A DNA stretch of 10,564 bases, taken from an uncultured Acidobacteriota bacterium (lineage in GTDB: Bacteria; Acidobacteriota; Blastocatellia; RBC074). The DNA is taken from assembly GCA_937967285.1 (NCBI GenBank), contig CALBSU010000432.1, positions 1 through 10,564 of the forward strand, in the 5' to 3' direction. Shown in pieces: positions 1 through 8,256 of this stretch (the first letter of the stretch is position 1; each line of letters begins with the position of its first letter). Under the pieces are notes generated by a model. It was not told the DNA's origin and searched no databases. It worked only from the letters and a program-made list of their open reading frames with translations. A program made the position numbers and the translations under genes.

Positions 1-179
1 ATCAGTCCGTCTTCGGCATCATTGATATAGACGGAGGCAGTGATGTGCATCGCCGAGACCAGAACCAGACCTTCCCTGATGCCGCTCTCCGTCAGCGCTT
101 CCGCCACATCCCTGGTGATATTTATATACTCACGACGTTTTATGGTCTCGAAGAAGAGGTACTTCGTGTGTGACTTCAT
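1..179 (-). CDS. YjbQ/UPF0047 family protein, N-terminal part (runs off left edge)
   Basis: Reading the minus strand from the ATG at 179 gives 59 residues before the window ends. The translation starts [20 protein letters not shown] and later contains [18 protein letters not shown]. This matches the conserved N-terminal half of the YjbQ (UPF0047, PF01894) family, including the MHIT(A/S)S motif. Family members are small cytoplasmic beta-sandwich trimers of about 130-140 residues; E. coli YjbQ has been reported to have a weak thiamine-phosphate synthase activity, but the true role is unsettled. The start is supported by an AGGAAGG ribosome-binding site about 8 bases upstream on the minus strand (around 187-195). 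Roughly 55-60% of the protein, including the C-terminal catalytic histidine region, is outside the window. Confidence 0.85.
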   Translation of the reverse strand, partial: MKSHTKYLFFETIKRREYINITRDVAEALTESGIREGLVLVSAMHITASVYINDAEDGL

Positions 180-224
180 TACCCAGCCCTTCCTGAGATG
201 TTGGGAGAATAGGAAATTATGCGG

Positions 225-252
225 TAGAAAGCGGAAAGTAGAAAGTGAAATG
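225..252 (-). repeat. Degenerate heptamer array, four units
   Basis: On the plus strand the units are TAGAAAG (225-231), CGGAAAG (232-238), TAGAAAG (239-245) and TGAAATG (246-252). On the minus strand these read as CTTTCTA and variants, the same unit found at 9770-9797 and 9887-9921. The array lies 45 bases upstream of the YjbQ-like start codon, and its pyrimidine-rich strand points towards that gene. Similar short heptanucleotide tandem repeats between genes are known from cyanobacteria (STRR elements); a shared mechanism here is only a guess. Confidence 0.75.
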
Positions 253-385
253 CGGGAACAATCGAGTTCAGTCCTCAAAAATCGGGTCTGTATCATCATC
301 CCGCACCGGGAGTCGCGCGGGGATCTCCGGTTCGCCATAAAAAAGCCACATCCTTGAACCAGTATCGTCAGGTTTTACTGATCTA

Positions 386-415
386 TTGATAATTTGATAT
401 GCTTGGTTGTTTAAA
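386..415 (+). promoter_or_regulatory. Possible sigma-70 type promoter of the Nfu gene
   Basis: A TTGATA hexamer (386-391) is followed after 18 bases by TTTAAA (410-415). The start of transcription would lie near 422, giving a leader of about 70 bases before the Nfu start codon. The match is moderate and the spacing is one base longer than ideal, so this is a weak prediction. Confidence 0.3.
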
Positions 416-491
416 GGAGCCGGTAAAACGCCAATCTGCCCAAGGATCGCGTTTGAATGTTGAAATCGTTGAAAAAGAAAGAGTTTAAGGG

Positions 492-1040
492 ATGCCCAGG
501 ATAGCAGATATAGAATACACGCCGAACCCGAATGCGGTGAAGTTTATCTTGAAGGAGCCGGTCACGAACGGGACATCGCGTTCGTATCAGGACGCCGAAT
601 CGGCGCAGGCGGATCCGCTGGCATCGGCGCTGTTCGATGTCGGGAACGTCACATCGGTCTTTTACATGGACCGTTTCATCACGGTCAACAAGGACGAGGA
701 TGTGACGTGGGAAGAGATGCTGAAGAAGCTGGCTGAGCCGATCAGGTCGGCCCCGTCGGCAGCCGACATGCCCGCGCCTTCTGGGTTGCCGTCGAACTAT
801 GTGGCCGGCGAAAATCCTCTGCTGGACCGGATCAATGAGGTTCTGGATCAGAAGATCAGGCCGGGTCTGGCGGGCGACGGAGGCGGACTGGAGATCGTCG
901 GTCTCAACGACAAGCAGTTGCTGATCCGCTATCAGGGCGCCTGCGGGAGCTGTCCCAGTTCGATCGGGGGCACCTTGATGGCAATCGAGCACATGCTCAG
1001 GGAGGAAGTCGATCCGGATATCGAAGTCATCTCGGTCTAG
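492..1040 (+). CDS. Nfu-type Fe-S cluster scaffold/carrier protein (Nfu_N + NifU C-terminal domain)
   Basis: This 182-residue cytoplasmic protein carries or assembles iron-sulphur clusters for delivery to target enzymes. Residues 1-90 form an Nfu N-terminal domain, recognised by the [11 protein letters not shown] motif at 8-18. A flexible Ala/Pro/Ser linker covers about 85-103. Residues 105-182 form the NifU-like C-terminal domain with the hallmark GACGSCPSS; Cys151 and Cys154 are the CxxC pair that bridges a [4Fe-4S] cluster between two subunits. The architecture matches eukaryotic/alphaproteobacterial NFU1-type proteins rather than E. coli NfuA, which has a degenerate A-type N-terminal domain. 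An in-frame stop just upstream (486-488) makes ATG 492 the first possible start, although its ribosome-binding site is poor: only AAGGG directly abutting it. The gene stands alone, with no isc or suf genes nearby, and ends at a strong hairpin. Confidence 0.92.
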   Translation: MPRIADIEYTPNPNAVKFILKEPVTNGTSRSYQDAESAQADPLASALFDVGNVTSVFYMDRFITVNKDEDVTWEEMLKKLAEPIRSAPSAADMPAPSGLPSNYVAGENPLLDRINEVLDQKIRPGLAGDGGGLEIVGLNDKQLLIRYQGACGSCPSSIGGTLMAIEHMLREEVDPDIEVISV

Positions 1041-1064
1041 GTCGATAATTCCGACGAAACGAAT

Positions 1065-1092
1065 ATGGAGGGCGCCATCCGGCGCCCTCCAT
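1065..1092. terminator. Strong bidirectional hairpin terminator between convergent genes
   Basis: A perfect 12-bp stem, ATGGAGGGCGCC (1065-1076) paired with GGCGCCCTCCAT (1081-1092), closes a four-base ATCC loop. On the plus strand it is followed by TCATTTTG, a modest U-rich tail. It sits between the stop of the Nfu gene (1040) and the stop of the histidine kinase gene (1119), which converge here. It probably ends both transcripts, although the minus-strand tail is not U-rich. Confidence 0.85.
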
Positions 1093-1118
1093 TCATTTTG
1101 CGCGGGCAAGACAGATCC

Positions 1119-2960
1119 TCAGAGCGGCAGGACCACGTCGACTCTGGTGCCGCTTCCCTCCTCGCTCTCGATTTCAATAATTCCGTGGTGTTTTTTGACG
1201 ATCTCCTGGGTGATCATCATCCCGAGACCGGTGCCGTTGCGTTTGGTGGTGAAGAATGCCTCGAAGATGCGGCTGCGCGTCTCCTCGGACATGCCGGTTC
1301 CGTGATCGATGACGCTGACCGTGACGGCTCCGCGGGGCGCTTCGAGTCCCGGTTTCGAAGCCGCCTGCTCGGGAGGCAGGAAAGATGTCCTGAGATCGAT
1401 TTCGCCGCTGATCGGAGATGCCTCGATGGCGTTGATGAGCAGGTTGAGGAAGACCTTGCGCAGTTGTTGAGGGTCGTATTCGCCGGCTGAATTCGACGCG
1501 AAGTCGCGCGAGACGACGATGCGAGAGCGTTCGAGTCGGTCGCTGGCCAGTTCGATGACATCGTCGAGCAGCTTGTTCAGGTCGGTGGGCCGGCGTTCCG
1601 GATCGCGCGGGCGAGTCAGGAATCGCAGGTCCATGGCGATGGTCGAAAGATGATCGACTCCGCGCTTGATCCTGTCGATTGTGTGCCTGATGTCGTCGTC
1701 ATCGCCGGTCTGCATTTCAAGCAGTTCGAGGTTCAGTTTGACGGCGCCGAGAGGATTATAGATTTCATGCGCCACCTGCGCGGTAATCTGACCGACCGCG
1801 CTGAGCGTCCGGCTGCGCCTCAGTTCTTCCCGAAACTTCTCTTCCTCGGTTACGTCGTCGAGCACGATGACGCGGCCTTCGACCTCTTCGCCGACCATGA
1901 GGGGAAAGACGGAGACGTCGTAAAGGCTGCTGGTCTGCTGTCCGTTGTGGGATCTGACCTCGATCCTCTCGCGTCGGCGGCTGATGGGATCGGACGCCGC
2001 GACCGCTTTCCCGACAAATGTGGCGATCTCGGGCATTTGCGCGAGCGCGGCGCGGTAATCCTGCAGTTTCAGCTCGGCATCGGTCATCCTGAAGTGATCG
2101 AGAAAAGCGTGATTGACCTCGAGGACCTCTCCCTGACGGTTGAGCACGAGCAGGTCGTTGGAGAGGCTGTCGAAGATCGCGCCCTTGCGACCCTGCTCGA
2201 CCTGCACTCTTCTTTCCGCCTCGCGCAGTTTGATCAGCTGGTTTCGGGTGGTGAAGAGCGTGAAGCCGGCGATTCCCAGACCGAAGAGCAGGGTCAGCCA
2301 GCGGTTGCGGCCGATCTCGCCGGCCGCGGCGTTCTGGAGCGCGGTGATATCTTCGAAGACCTTCCGGCGGCCTTTCGAGATCTCGGTTGCGAGGTTGATC
2401 GCCGCCTGTTCGAGGTTGCTGCGCTTGTCGTAAAAGTCCTCGCTCAGGTCCGTCTGCGGAGCCGGCTGAGGCGTCGGGACTGCTGAAGGCGATTGCGGGG
2501 CATCGTCGACCGTCTTCTCCTCGGTTTCGATCTGTTTCATGAGATCTCCGATGGCCGCATCGATAGCCTGCCATGCAGCGATCTCGCCGGCCGGGAGTCC
2601 GGCCGGGTTGCTGCCCCACAATTTGTCTCCCCTGGCGAGCAGTTGTTCGAGCCGGTATTTCGACTTGTTGAGTGTGAACCGATAGGGCAGGCCGGGGATT
2701 TCAAGATCGCGTGCCGACCTGTAGAGCCGGGCCTGAACGACCAGGTTATAGGCCGCTTCGCGAATTCCCGTTGCCAGCTCGAGCCTTTCGAGATAGGCCT
2801 CGGAGCTTTCGCTCGCCTGGATTCTCAACTGATACAGCTTGTTCTGGCTGTTCGTGGCGATCAGCCAGATCAGTGCCAGCAGCAGCACGAATCCGATCGT
2901 CAACTGAATGATGATCGAGCGAAGGCTGAACTTCAGATGAAGTGATGTCGGTGTACTCAT
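1119..2960 (-). CDS. Membrane-bound PAS sensor histidine kinase
   Basis: This 613-residue inner-membrane kinase autophosphorylates on a histidine in response to an unknown signal. Residues 15-36 form the first membrane helix. Residues 37-219 form an extracytoplasmic, mostly helical sensor region with a Pro/Ala/Gln-rich stretch near 154-171, and residues 221-238 form a second helix. A PAS domain spans about 259-370. The HisKA dimerisation helix carries the H-box [18 protein letters not shown] with His398. The HATPase domain (about 495-613) shows the N box [10 protein letters not shown] (Asn510), the G1 box DHGTGM, an F box FEAFFTTK and the G2 box GTGLGM. There is no receiver domain and no response regulator in the window, so the partner is encoded elsewhere. 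The frame stays open upstream to 3185, but that would overlap the GGDEF gene by 160 bases and precede the first membrane helix with 75 unlikely residues. The ATG at 2960 has an AGGAAGAA ribosome-binding site and directly precedes the membrane helix. Confidence 0.9.
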   Translation of the reverse strand: MSTPTSLHLKFSLRSIIIQLTIGFVLLLALIWLIATNSQNKLYQLRIQASESSEAYLERLELATGIREAAYNLVVQARLYRSARDLEIPGLPYRFTLNKSKYRLEQLLARGDKLWGSNPAGLPAGEIAAWQAIDAAIGDLMKQIETEEKTVDDAPQSPSAVPTPQPAPQTDLSEDFYDKRSNLEQAAINLATEISKGRRKVFEDITALQNAAAGEIGRNRWLTLLFGLGIAGFTLFTTRNQLIKLREAERRVQVEQGRKGAIFDSLSNDLLVLNRQGEVLEVNHAFLDHFRMTDAELKLQDYRAALAQMPEIATFVGKAVAASDPISRRRERIEVRSHNGQQTSSLYDVSVFPLMVGEEVEGRVIVLDDVTEEEKFREELRRSRTLSAVGQITAQVAHEIYNPLGAVKLNLELLEMQTGDDDDIRHTIDRIKRGVDHLSTIAMDLRFLTRPRDPERRPTDLNKLLDDVIELASDRLERSRIVVSRDFASNSAGEYDPQQLRKVFLNLLINAIEASPISGEIDLRTSFLPPEQAASKPGLEAPRGAVTVSVIDHGTGMSEETRSRIFEAFFTTKRNGTGLGMMITQEIVKKHHGIIEIESEEGSGTRVDVVLPL

Positions 2961-3024
2961 GTTAGGATAATTCTTCCTGCGATCAATAAAACATCCGGCA
3001 GGTGAGGACGCCGAAACTGTCCGA

Positions 3025-3825
3025 TCAACCGGCTGATTGCCGGCGGTTTTCGTGCTTGCGCCGGTAGAGCCGCTGATCCGCTTCCTGAACCAGCGTCTGT
3101 GCGTCATCGCCGTCGACCGGAAACGTGGCGGCTCCGGCGCTGACGCCGACCGGTCCGGGGACGGATGACCCTGAAAAATGCTCAAACAGCCGGCGGTCGA
3201 TACGGGGCAGTATGATTCTCGTCGAGTGATCAGATGCGGCAGGGCAGATGGCGGCGAATTCGTCGCCGCCGTAACGGAACACCATGTCGCTCTTTCTGAG
3301 CGATGAGCGGATGACTCCCGCCACCTCCTTCAGAACCATATCGCCTGAAGGGTGGCCGAAACGGTCATTGATTCCCTTGAACCGGTCGACGTCGAAGATG
3401 ATGACCGAAAGCTGACGGCCGAAGGATCTGGCGCGTTCAACCTCCTCGACCAGGTGCTGTTCGAAGGCGGCCCGATTGGGAAGCCCTGTAACCGCATCCC
3501 TGCGGGCGAGCCCGAGGGCTTCGGTGGCGCTCGATTCGATCAGTCTCGAGACAGCCTTCATCACCATCTCGTCCAGAATCGAGTGCAGTTCGATCTGCAC
3601 GGAGATGCGGTCCCCGGTATCCGGATCGAGCAGGGTGATCGACCGGCGCAGATTGCCGATCAGCTCGAAGAGCCCTTCGACTCCGGCAGCGGCCTTCCGG
3701 TGATGATTGTCCAGCGCGGATTCGAAGCGACGTATTTTATCGTCGATCAACTGCCTGGCATCAGTCATGCCCGGAGGAGCCGGATGAGTGCCGACAGAGG
3801 CTCTCTTTGTTTTAGTGTTTGGCAT
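3025..3825 (-). CDS. GGDEF-domain diguanylate cyclase
   Basis: This protein (266 residues from ATG 3825) probably makes the second messenger cyclic di-GMP from two GTP. Residues 20-100 form a helical N-terminal region with no membrane segment and no recognised sensor family. The GGDEF domain covers about 105-262. It opens with [12 protein letters not shown], has the metal-binding [15 protein letters not shown] block (140-157), and carries an intact active-site YGGDEF at 185-190. An RxxD inhibitory site (Arg177, Asp180) lies five residues before GGDEF, so product inhibition is expected. The frame extends to a TTG at 3870, but neither start has a good ribosome-binding site. ATG 3825 is preferred because a TACAAT -10-like element ends 10 bases upstream, which would give an almost leaderless mRNA; ATG 3768 is another option. 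The kinase gene follows 64 bases downstream on the same strand, so co-transcription is plausible. Confidence 0.88.
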   Translation of the reverse strand: MPNTKTKRASVGTHPAPPGMTDARQLIDDKIRRFESALDNHHRKAAAGVEGLFELIGNLRRSITLLDPDTGDRISVQIELHSILDEMVMKAVSRLIESSATEALGLARRDAVTGLPNRAAFEQHLVEEVERARSFGRQLSVIIFDVDRFKGINDRFGHPSGDMVLKEVAGVIRSSLRKSDMVFRYGGDEFAAICPAASDHSTRIILPRIDRRLFEHFSGSSVPGPVGVSAGAATFPVDGDDAQTLVQEADQRLYRRKHENRRQSAG

Positions 3826-3959
3826 AGACGCGGAAATTGTACAGGATTTGATATTCGAATAGAAAAGCAAAATCAGTCAGGCCTGTCATCTCAGGCCCGG
3901 CGACGTGGTCAGGTAAAACCCCGACTCGACGATCGGGGCAGATGCGGAGGGTAAAAAGG
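3826..3959. promoter_or_regulatory. Divergent promoter region with three inverted repeats
   Basis: This 134-base region separates the divergent GGDEF and flavoenzyme genes. It holds a perfect 10-bp palindrome TATTCGAATA (3852-3861), a perfect 6-bp inverted repeat GGCCTG-TCATCT-CAGGCC (3880-3897), and a second 6-bp inverted repeat CCCCGA...TCGGGG (3919-3938). A minus-strand TACAAT (3836-3841) is a plausible -10 element for the GGDEF gene, which places the palindrome in its -35 zone. The last repeat ends 7 bases before the GGAGGG ribosome-binding site (3946-3951) of the flavoenzyme gene and could fold in its leader RNA. The repeats are seen directly; operator function is inferred. Confidence 0.5.
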
Positions 3960-5084
3960 ATGAGTGCGGGGTTCGATGTGGCGGTCATCGGGGCGGGCGT
4001 TTTCGGAAGCTGGATCGCGAACCATCTGGCGCGGTCCGGGGCGAAGGTCTGTCTGCTCGATGCGTACGGGCCGGGCAACAGTCGTTCCAGTTCGGGCGGA
4101 GAGACGCGGATCATCAGGATGGGGTACGGCGCCGATGAGATCTACACCCGCTGGTCGAACACTGCGCTCGGGAAATGGAAGGAACTTGCAGCGAGAAGCG
4201 GAAAAGAGCTGTTTCATGGTACCGGCGTGCTCTGGATGGCGCGCCAGGACGATCCGTACACTATCGCAACGCTTCGCACGCTGACCGAAGTCGGCATAGA
4301 GTTCGAACAACTCGGCCGTCAGGATCTGGAGCGCCGTTATCCGCAGATAAGTTTCGGTGACGTGAGCTGGGCGATTTTTGAGCCCGGGAGCGGTGTATTG
4401 ATGGCGAGGCGGGCGGTGCAGGCCGTGGTTGATGACTTCGTCGCCTCCGGCGGGAGCTACAGGCAATGCGCCGCGCCGTCCGGCCGGCTGATTACAACGG
4501 CCGACGGCGCCCGGATCGAGGCGGACCGGTACGTCTTCGCGTGCGGCCCCTGGCTGCCGAAACTCTTTCCCGATCTGCTCGGCCGGCGGATCCATCCGAC
4601 TCGCCAGGAGGTCTTCTTCTTCGGCCCGCCGGCGGGAGATGATCGGTTTTCGCGTCTGCCTGCCTGGATCGATTTCGGCGCTGAGATGTACGGCCTGCCG
4701 GACATCGAACATCGCGGTTTCAAGCTGGCGCTTGATCGTCACGGCAGCGAGATCGATCCGGATTCGACCGAAAGAACGACGACCGATGCGATTCTGGCGG
4801 AGGTCAGATCATTCCTCGCGCTCAGGTTTCCTGCTCTGGCCGGGGCCCCGGTAATCGAGACGCGGGTCTGCCAGTACGAAAACACTTCGGACGGCAATTT
4901 CCTGATCGACCGCCACCCGGAATTCGACGACGTCTGGCTGGTCGGCGGAGGCTCCGGCCACGGGTTCAAGCACGGACCGGCGATCGGCGAGTACGCGGCC
5001 TCGATCATTCTCGGCGATTCCGATCCGGAACCCCGATTCTCGCTCGACAGCAAGCAGACGGTCAGGAAACGCGCCGTCTTCTGA
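3960..5084 (+). CDS. Monomeric sarcosine oxidase / N-methyl amino acid oxidase-like FAD oxidoreductase
   Basis: This 374-residue cytoplasmic flavoenzyme of the DAO (PF01266) fold probably oxidises a secondary or N-methylated amine to an imine, with O2 producing H2O2. The N-terminal Rossmann motif is [12 protein letters not shown] (8-18), followed by the family marker [14 protein letters not shown] (44-57), as in monomeric sarcosine oxidase (MSOX). Cys304 in VCQY aligns with the MSOX cysteine that binds FAD covalently, and the C-terminal SGHGFKHGP (332-340) supplies Lys337, equivalent to an active-site lysine. Lys255 in GFKLALD aligns with the MSOX lysine that activates oxygen, but the MSOX active-site histidine four residues later is Asp259 here, so the substrate may differ. 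The length is normal. GGAGGG (3946-3951), 8 bases before ATG 3960, decides the start over an upstream in-frame ATG at 3942. No sarcosine or glycine-cleavage genes are nearby. Confidence 0.85.
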   Translation: MSAGFDVAVIGAGVFGSWIANHLARSGAKVCLLDAYGPGNSRSSSGGETRIIRMGYGADEIYTRWSNTALGKWKELAARSGKELFHGTGVLWMARQDDPYTIATLRTLTEVGIEFEQLGRQDLERRYPQISFGDVSWAIFEPGSGVLMARRAVQAVVDDFVASGGSYRQCAAPSGRLITTADGARIEADRYVFACGPWLPKLFPDLLGRRIHPTRQEVFFFGPPAGDDRFSRLPAWIDFGAEMYGLPDIEHRGFKLALDRHGSEIDPDSTERTTTDAILAEVRSFLALRFPALAGAPVIETRVCQYENTSDGNFLIDRHPEFDDVWLVGGGSGHGFKHGPAIGEYAASIILGDSDPEPRFSLDSKQTVRKRAVF

Positions 5085-5147
5085 TGCCGAAATTTTCTCC
5101 AACTTTTTACTGCTCTGTTTCGTATCACTGTCTGAAGGAGGCAGGAA

Positions 5148-5372
5148 ATGAGGAACCCTGGAATTGCAGCGGTATTGAGTTTAATCGTTCCCGGCGTCGG
5201 GCAGATCTACAACGGAAAAATTCTCCGAGGGATATTCTGGCTGATCATCACGCCGGGTTTCTGGATCGGAACAGGCGGCCTGCTCGGCTGGATCTGCCAC
5301 ATCATTTCAGCGTGGACAGCGTACAACTACGCGCGGGAGAACCCGTATCGCACGTTTCAGGCTCAATCCTGA
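5148..5372 (+). CDS. Small TM2-like/DUF5683-like membrane protein
   Basis: This is a 74-residue, mostly hydrophobic protein. The first segment (about 5-17) contains AAVLSLIVPGVGQIYNG, a motif common to TM2-domain and DUF5683-type small membrane proteins, in which a turn with a conserved Pro-Gly and Gly-Gln-Ile-Tyr-Asn-Gly joins two hydrophobic stretches. A second hydrophobic segment covers about 26-58. A short polar C-terminal tail (60-74) probably faces the cytoplasm. The function of such proteins is not known. The start is firm: AAGGAGG (5135-5141) lies 6 bases before the ATG. The gene follows the flavoenzyme by 63 bases on the same strand and ends 27 bases before a strong terminator, so the two could share a transcript, but no functional link is evident. 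Confidence 0.8.
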   Translation: MRNPGIAAVLSLIVPGVGQIYNGKILRGIFWLIITPGFWIGTGGLLGWICHIISAWTAYNYARENPYRTFQAQS

Positions 5373-5399
5373 TATTTCAGTAACAAGTTGAAATGCAGA

Positions 5400-5439
5400 A
5401 CGGGACGCGATGATCGAAATCGCGTCCCGTAATTTTTTG
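5400..5439 (+). terminator. Rho-independent terminator
   Basis: A perfect 12-bp stem, ACGGGACGCGAT (5400-5411) with ATCGCGTCCCGT (5419-5430), encloses a 7-base loop and is followed by AATTTTTTG. This is a textbook intrinsic terminator for the plus-strand flavoenzyme/TM2-like unit. The other strand lacks a T-run after the hairpin, so it is unlikely to end the minus-strand FecR gene efficiently. Confidence 0.93.
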
Positions 5440-5602
5440 TAACTGCTCAGCCCTAACGCGAAGAGTTATTAAACGCCAGGGCGCCAATATCGCCAGGAGG
5501 TATTAAGGACATGATTTTGCCAATTTCCTCAATATCGTAGATCGAACAATGGTTAAACCCGGTGTTTCATGCCCTGAATAACTCCTGGCCATTGCAGGGA
5601 TA

Positions 5603-7618
5603 TCAGTTCTCGATCGGTTTACGTTCCGGCATGGCCGGTCTTTCGGGTCGTTTCTCGGGGCTGCTGCCTCGAGAAGGTGCGCTCGGCCGCTCGGACGGAC
5701 TGGGTCGAGCAGGCGGCGGCGCAGACGGCCGTTCAGACTCACGCGAAGGCATCGGAGACCTTGCCGGCGGAGGATCTGGTCGCCTTGTTTCGCGCGGAAC
5801 TTCGCGCGGGACCTCTCGCGGAACTTCACGTCTCTCGATTCGCTGCGGCGGAGGTTCAACTCTCCGCGGCGGTTCTGTACGCGACGGCATCTCCGGTCGA
5901 ACCGTTCGATCCGGGGTCCGTCCGGGCGAAGCCGATTCGCGATTCGATTCACGGCTCGGTCGCGGGACGGTCCAGTCGGGTGGAGCGCTTCTCTCGACGG
6001 TCCGGTAATCGGTATTTCTCGCCGGACGGTCCGAACGCTGAATGACGCCGTCCGAGATACGGGTATCTGTCTTGCGTTCCGGCGTCGCGGGTACGACCGC
6101 TCCGTCCTGAACAGATCGCGAAGGGGCGTTGACGCCGGCCGGGCGCCGCTCGATGACCGGCGCCTCGATCCTGCGGGCCATCGATCCGCGCTCGATCGGA
6201 GAGGTTCTGACGGGCGCCGGGGCGCTCGGTTTCAATTCAACGGGATTGATCTGCACCGGGGCGGATTCGATCCTCCGTCCGGCGATCTCCCTCGGCGGAG
6301 CGGTCAGCACATCGCTCCCGACGACCACGCGTCCCTGATCGAACTTGCGGCTTTCGAGCATGCTCAATCCGCCGGGGACGTTGTGGTTACGGTAGGCGTC
6401 GAGCGATCTCGGCGCGATATCCGGCGAACCGCTTCTCGGACGTCGTCCATGAAACGCTTCACCCGGCGCAAGCGGACACCACCCCAGCCATCCGTCTCTC
6501 AGTCCGTTTCGGTATCCGTCGCGGAAGCCGTCACGGTAGCCGCGGTTGTAGCCGCCCCAGCCGAAGAATGTGACCAGATGCGGAGACCAGTTCCAGCCGT
6601 AACCGATCCCTGAGCCGTAACTGACGCTCGGGACCCAGTACCATCTGCTTCGCCAGAAAGCCCAGCGACCGTAGTGGTAGGGCACCCAGCCCCACGGTTC
6701 GTACGAGATCCAGGTCCAGCCGTAGGACGAATACCATCGCCAGTAACCCTGGCGATATGGCGCCCATCCCGCCGGCACGGCGCGCGGTCCCCAGATCCAG
6801 CCGTAATCGGGCGACTGAACCCAGTCGCCATAGACGTCCAGATCATAGACTCCGGGGAGCGATCCGGGGATGTAGCGTGAACTGCGGTAATCGTCCAGGC
6901 GTGCGAAAAGTTCGTTGTCGCGGCTCTCGTTCCAGCGGTCCCATCCGTCCTTATCCTCGAGCCGGGAGATCTGGTAGTAGTTGTCGTTGCCCTCGACGAT
7001 CATCCGTCGACCCTGCTTGACGGCGACCTCGCCGATCTCCTGGTTGTAGACTGAGGCTCTCCCCTTGCGGACTATGACCTCGGTTGTGCCGTCCTCAGCG
7101 ACATTGACTCGATAGAGTCCTTCCTTCTCGAAGACGATTGCGACAGTCGGCGTATCGACCTCGAAGTAGACGGGATCGTTCTGGTTCGGATCCGTGGCAT
7201 CGAGGATGTAGAACTGCCTCTTGTCGAGGCTGTCGATCCTGAAGGTGGCGGTTCCGACCGGCAGCGCCATCTGAACCGTCGCGGTATTGAAGCGTGTGAA
7301 TCGCAGATTCGTGTCGCGATATATCCTGACGATATTGCGACCGCTGAGCTGGATCTCAGCCCGACCGCCCGGTCCGCTGAAGATCTGATCGTTCTCATCG
7401 AGCGGCATGTTGAGCGAGGCGTCGTACCATTCCGTCCTCGAATCGTTCGCCCGCTGATAGCTGACATCGCCATCAATCAGACTGACTCGTGCCACGCGGA
7501 TCACCGGATCGTTCGCCGTCTGACCGGAGACGCTCAACGGTACGGCCAGCAACAGCATCGTCAGCAGCCGGAACACCTGCCTCATCACTCTTCCGTATCT
7601 CACTGTCGCTTCTCTCAT
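5603..7618 (-). CDS. Secreted FecR-domain / DUF6600 protein with Arg/Pro-rich tail
   Basis: This 671-residue protein has an N-terminal signal peptide (basic region to residue 17, hydrophobic 18-29, likely cleavage near the SVSG/Q at 32-33), so it acts in the periplasm or outer envelope. Residues about 45-210 form a FecR-like beta-rich domain ([11 protein letters not shown], then [19 protein letters not shown]). Residues about 258-385 are rich in Trp, Tyr and Gly (for example [13 protein letters not shown]) and match the DUF6600 pattern, including a YRDG-type run at 361-376. From about 440 on the chain is low-complexity Arg/Pro/Ser/Glu, with three exact REVP units at 597-608. The only cysteine is Cys381. 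The start is ATG 7618 because GGAGG lies 5 bases before it; the ATG at 7630 lacks a site. No sigma factor or TonB receptor is adjacent, so classic FecR signalling is not indicated. The role is unknown; envelope structure is the likeliest. Confidence 0.85.
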   Translation of the reverse strand: MREATVRYGRVMRQVFRLLTMLLLAVPLSVSGQTANDPVIRVARVSLIDGDVSYQRANDSRTEWYDASLNMPLDENDQIFSGPGGRAEIQLSGRNIVRIYRDTNLRFTRFNTATVQMALPVGTATFRIDSLDKRQFYILDATDPNQNDPVYFEVDTPTVAIVFEKEGLYRVNVAEDGTTEVIVRKGRASVYNQEIGEVAVKQGRRMIVEGNDNYYQISRLEDKDGWDRWNESRDNELFARLDDYRSSRYIPGSLPGVYDLDVYGDWVQSPDYGWIWGPRAVPAGWAPYRQGYWRWYSSYGWTWISYEPWGWVPYHYGRWAFWRSRWYWVPSVSYGSGIGYGWNWSPHLVTFFGWGGYNRGYRDGFRDGYRNGLRDGWLGWCPLAPGEAFHGRRPRSGSPDIAPRSLDAYRNHNVPGGLSMLESRKFDQGRVVVGSDVLTAPPREIAGRRIESAPVQINPVELKPSAPAPVRTSPIERGSMARRIEAPVIERRPAGVNAPSRSVQDGAVVPATPERKTDTRISDGVIQRSDRPARNTDYRTVERSAPPDWTVPRPSRESNRESASPGRTPDRTVRPEMPSRTEPPRRVEPPPQRIERREVPREVPREVPRETRRPDPPPARSPMPSRESERPSAPPPARPSPSERPSAPSRGSSPEKRPERPAMPERKPIEN
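5795..5830 (-). repeat. Three tandem 12-base units encoding REVP
   Basis: Within the FecR/DUF6600 gene, three consecutive 12-base units encode Arg-Glu-Val-Pro three times (residues 597-608). The copies differ at synonymous third positions (Arg as CGT, CGA or CGC; Val as GTT or GTC), so the amino acid repeat has been kept while the DNA diverged. A fourth, degenerate unit (RET) follows. Confidence 0.8.
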
Positions 7619-7821
7619 AATCGCCTCCATCTTCGCTTCAGATAATAATCCTACTCTATCTTATTAATATACAAGCAATTACGATGCCGCGACCAGGCGA
7701 TGGGGAACCCTGCCATACGCTTCAAAATAAAGGGTTTACGTTGCAAGAGCGGTTGAGCGACCGGGATTTTTGCACCAAATGGTATATTCGGCATACGAAA
7801 AAGATCCGATCGAATGTCAGC
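7619..7821. other. Gap between thioesterase and FecR/DUF6600 genes
   Basis: This 203-base stretch lies downstream of the thioesterase and upstream of the FecR gene, both on the minus strand. Its FecR-proximal part (about 7640-7680) is strongly AT-rich and probably holds the FecR promoter, although no hexamer pair with good spacing stands out. No convincing terminator hairpin for the thioesterase was found, so read-through into the FecR gene is possible. Confidence 0.45.
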
Positions 7822-8256
7822 CTATTTGACGATTCTATCGCGATCGAGGCGCATCAGGGTGGCGGCGCTGCGACCGATCAGCTTTCCCTCCGCCGAGTGG
7901 AGCGTAACTTCGACGTAGACCAGAGTCCGGCCCAGGTTGACCACCTGCGCTTCGGCGAATATATCCTGATCGCGAACGGCCTTGAGAAAATTGATTCGCT
8001 GCTCGACTGTGGTCACATACTGGTCGGGGACGACGTGAGTCATTGCCGCGTGCGCGGCTGCGGAATCGGCCAGGCTGTAGATTGCGCCTCCGTGCATCGT
8101 GAACGGCTGAAGCAGGTCCTCGCGGAAGCTCATCTTCATCCTCGCCCAGCCTGCTCCTGCGTCCAGCAGCTCGATCCCCATGAATTTCAGAAAAGGATTC
8201 TTCTCAGACGCAGGTTTGAGCAGATCGAATTCCCTGCTTTTCGGTGTATCGCTCAT
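7822..8256 (-). CDS. PaaI-family hotdog-fold thioesterase
   Basis: This 144-residue cytoplasmic protein matches the single-domain hotdog thioesterases of the PaaI/YdiI type (4HBT family), which hydrolyse acyl- or aryl-CoA thioesters as homotetramers. The signature is [20 protein letters not shown] (51-70), where His55-Gly56-Gly57 caps the central helix and Asp64 is in the position of the catalytic acidic residue. The following strands [14 protein letters not shown] and [19 protein letters not shown] fit the fold. The length is typical. An AGGA site lies 8 bases before the ATG, and a stronger AGGAGG lies 15 bases upstream. No phenylacetate degradation or acyl-CoA genes are nearby, so the substrate cannot be named. 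The gene diverges from the split-barrel protein gene across 146 bases. Confidence 0.88.
   Translation of the reverse strand: MSDTPKSREFDLLKPASEKNPFLKFMGIELLDAGAGWARMKMSFREDLLQPFTMHGGAIYSLADSAAAHAAMTHVVPDQYVTTVEQRINFLKAVRDQDIFAEAQVVNLGRTLVYVEVTLHSAEGKLIGRSAATLMRLDRDRIVK

Larger units (their letters stand above)
180..491. other. Intergenic region between yjbQ-like and Nfu genes
   Basis: This is a 312-base gap between two divergent genes with no credible coding frame. From left to right it holds the leader and ribosome-binding site of the YjbQ-like gene, a CATAAT hexamer on the minus strand (216-221) that could be its -10 element, a heptamer array (225-252), a GC-rich block with overlapping complementary segments (298-330), and an AT-richer stretch (about 360-415) that probably carries the promoter of the Nfu gene. 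Confidence 0.7.

Noticed and set aside
40..357. Plus-strand 105-codon open frame
   Set aside because: It lies opposite the clearly homologous YjbQ-like gene and then runs through the heptamer array. No ribosome-binding site and no recognisable domain.
411..1109. Minus-strand 232-codon open frame opposite the Nfu gene
   Set aside because: The Nfu product has both conserved domains and the CxxC motif; this frame is Arg-rich antisense shadow and runs through the terminator hairpin.
2961..3185. Upstream extension of the histidine kinase
   Set aside because: It overlaps the GGDEF gene by 160 bases and adds low-complexity residues ahead of the first membrane helix; ATG 2960 has a ribosome-binding site.
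3826..3870. TTG start for the GGDEF protein
   Set aside because: It has no ribosome-binding site and would place the palindrome and -10-like TACAAT inside the coding region. Not excluded, only less likely.
5562..6045. Plus-strand open frames rich in Gly/Arg/Ser opposite the FecR tail
   Set aside because: They are antisense to the repetitive Arg/Pro-coding part of the FecR gene, whose codon bias opens other frames. No start signals.
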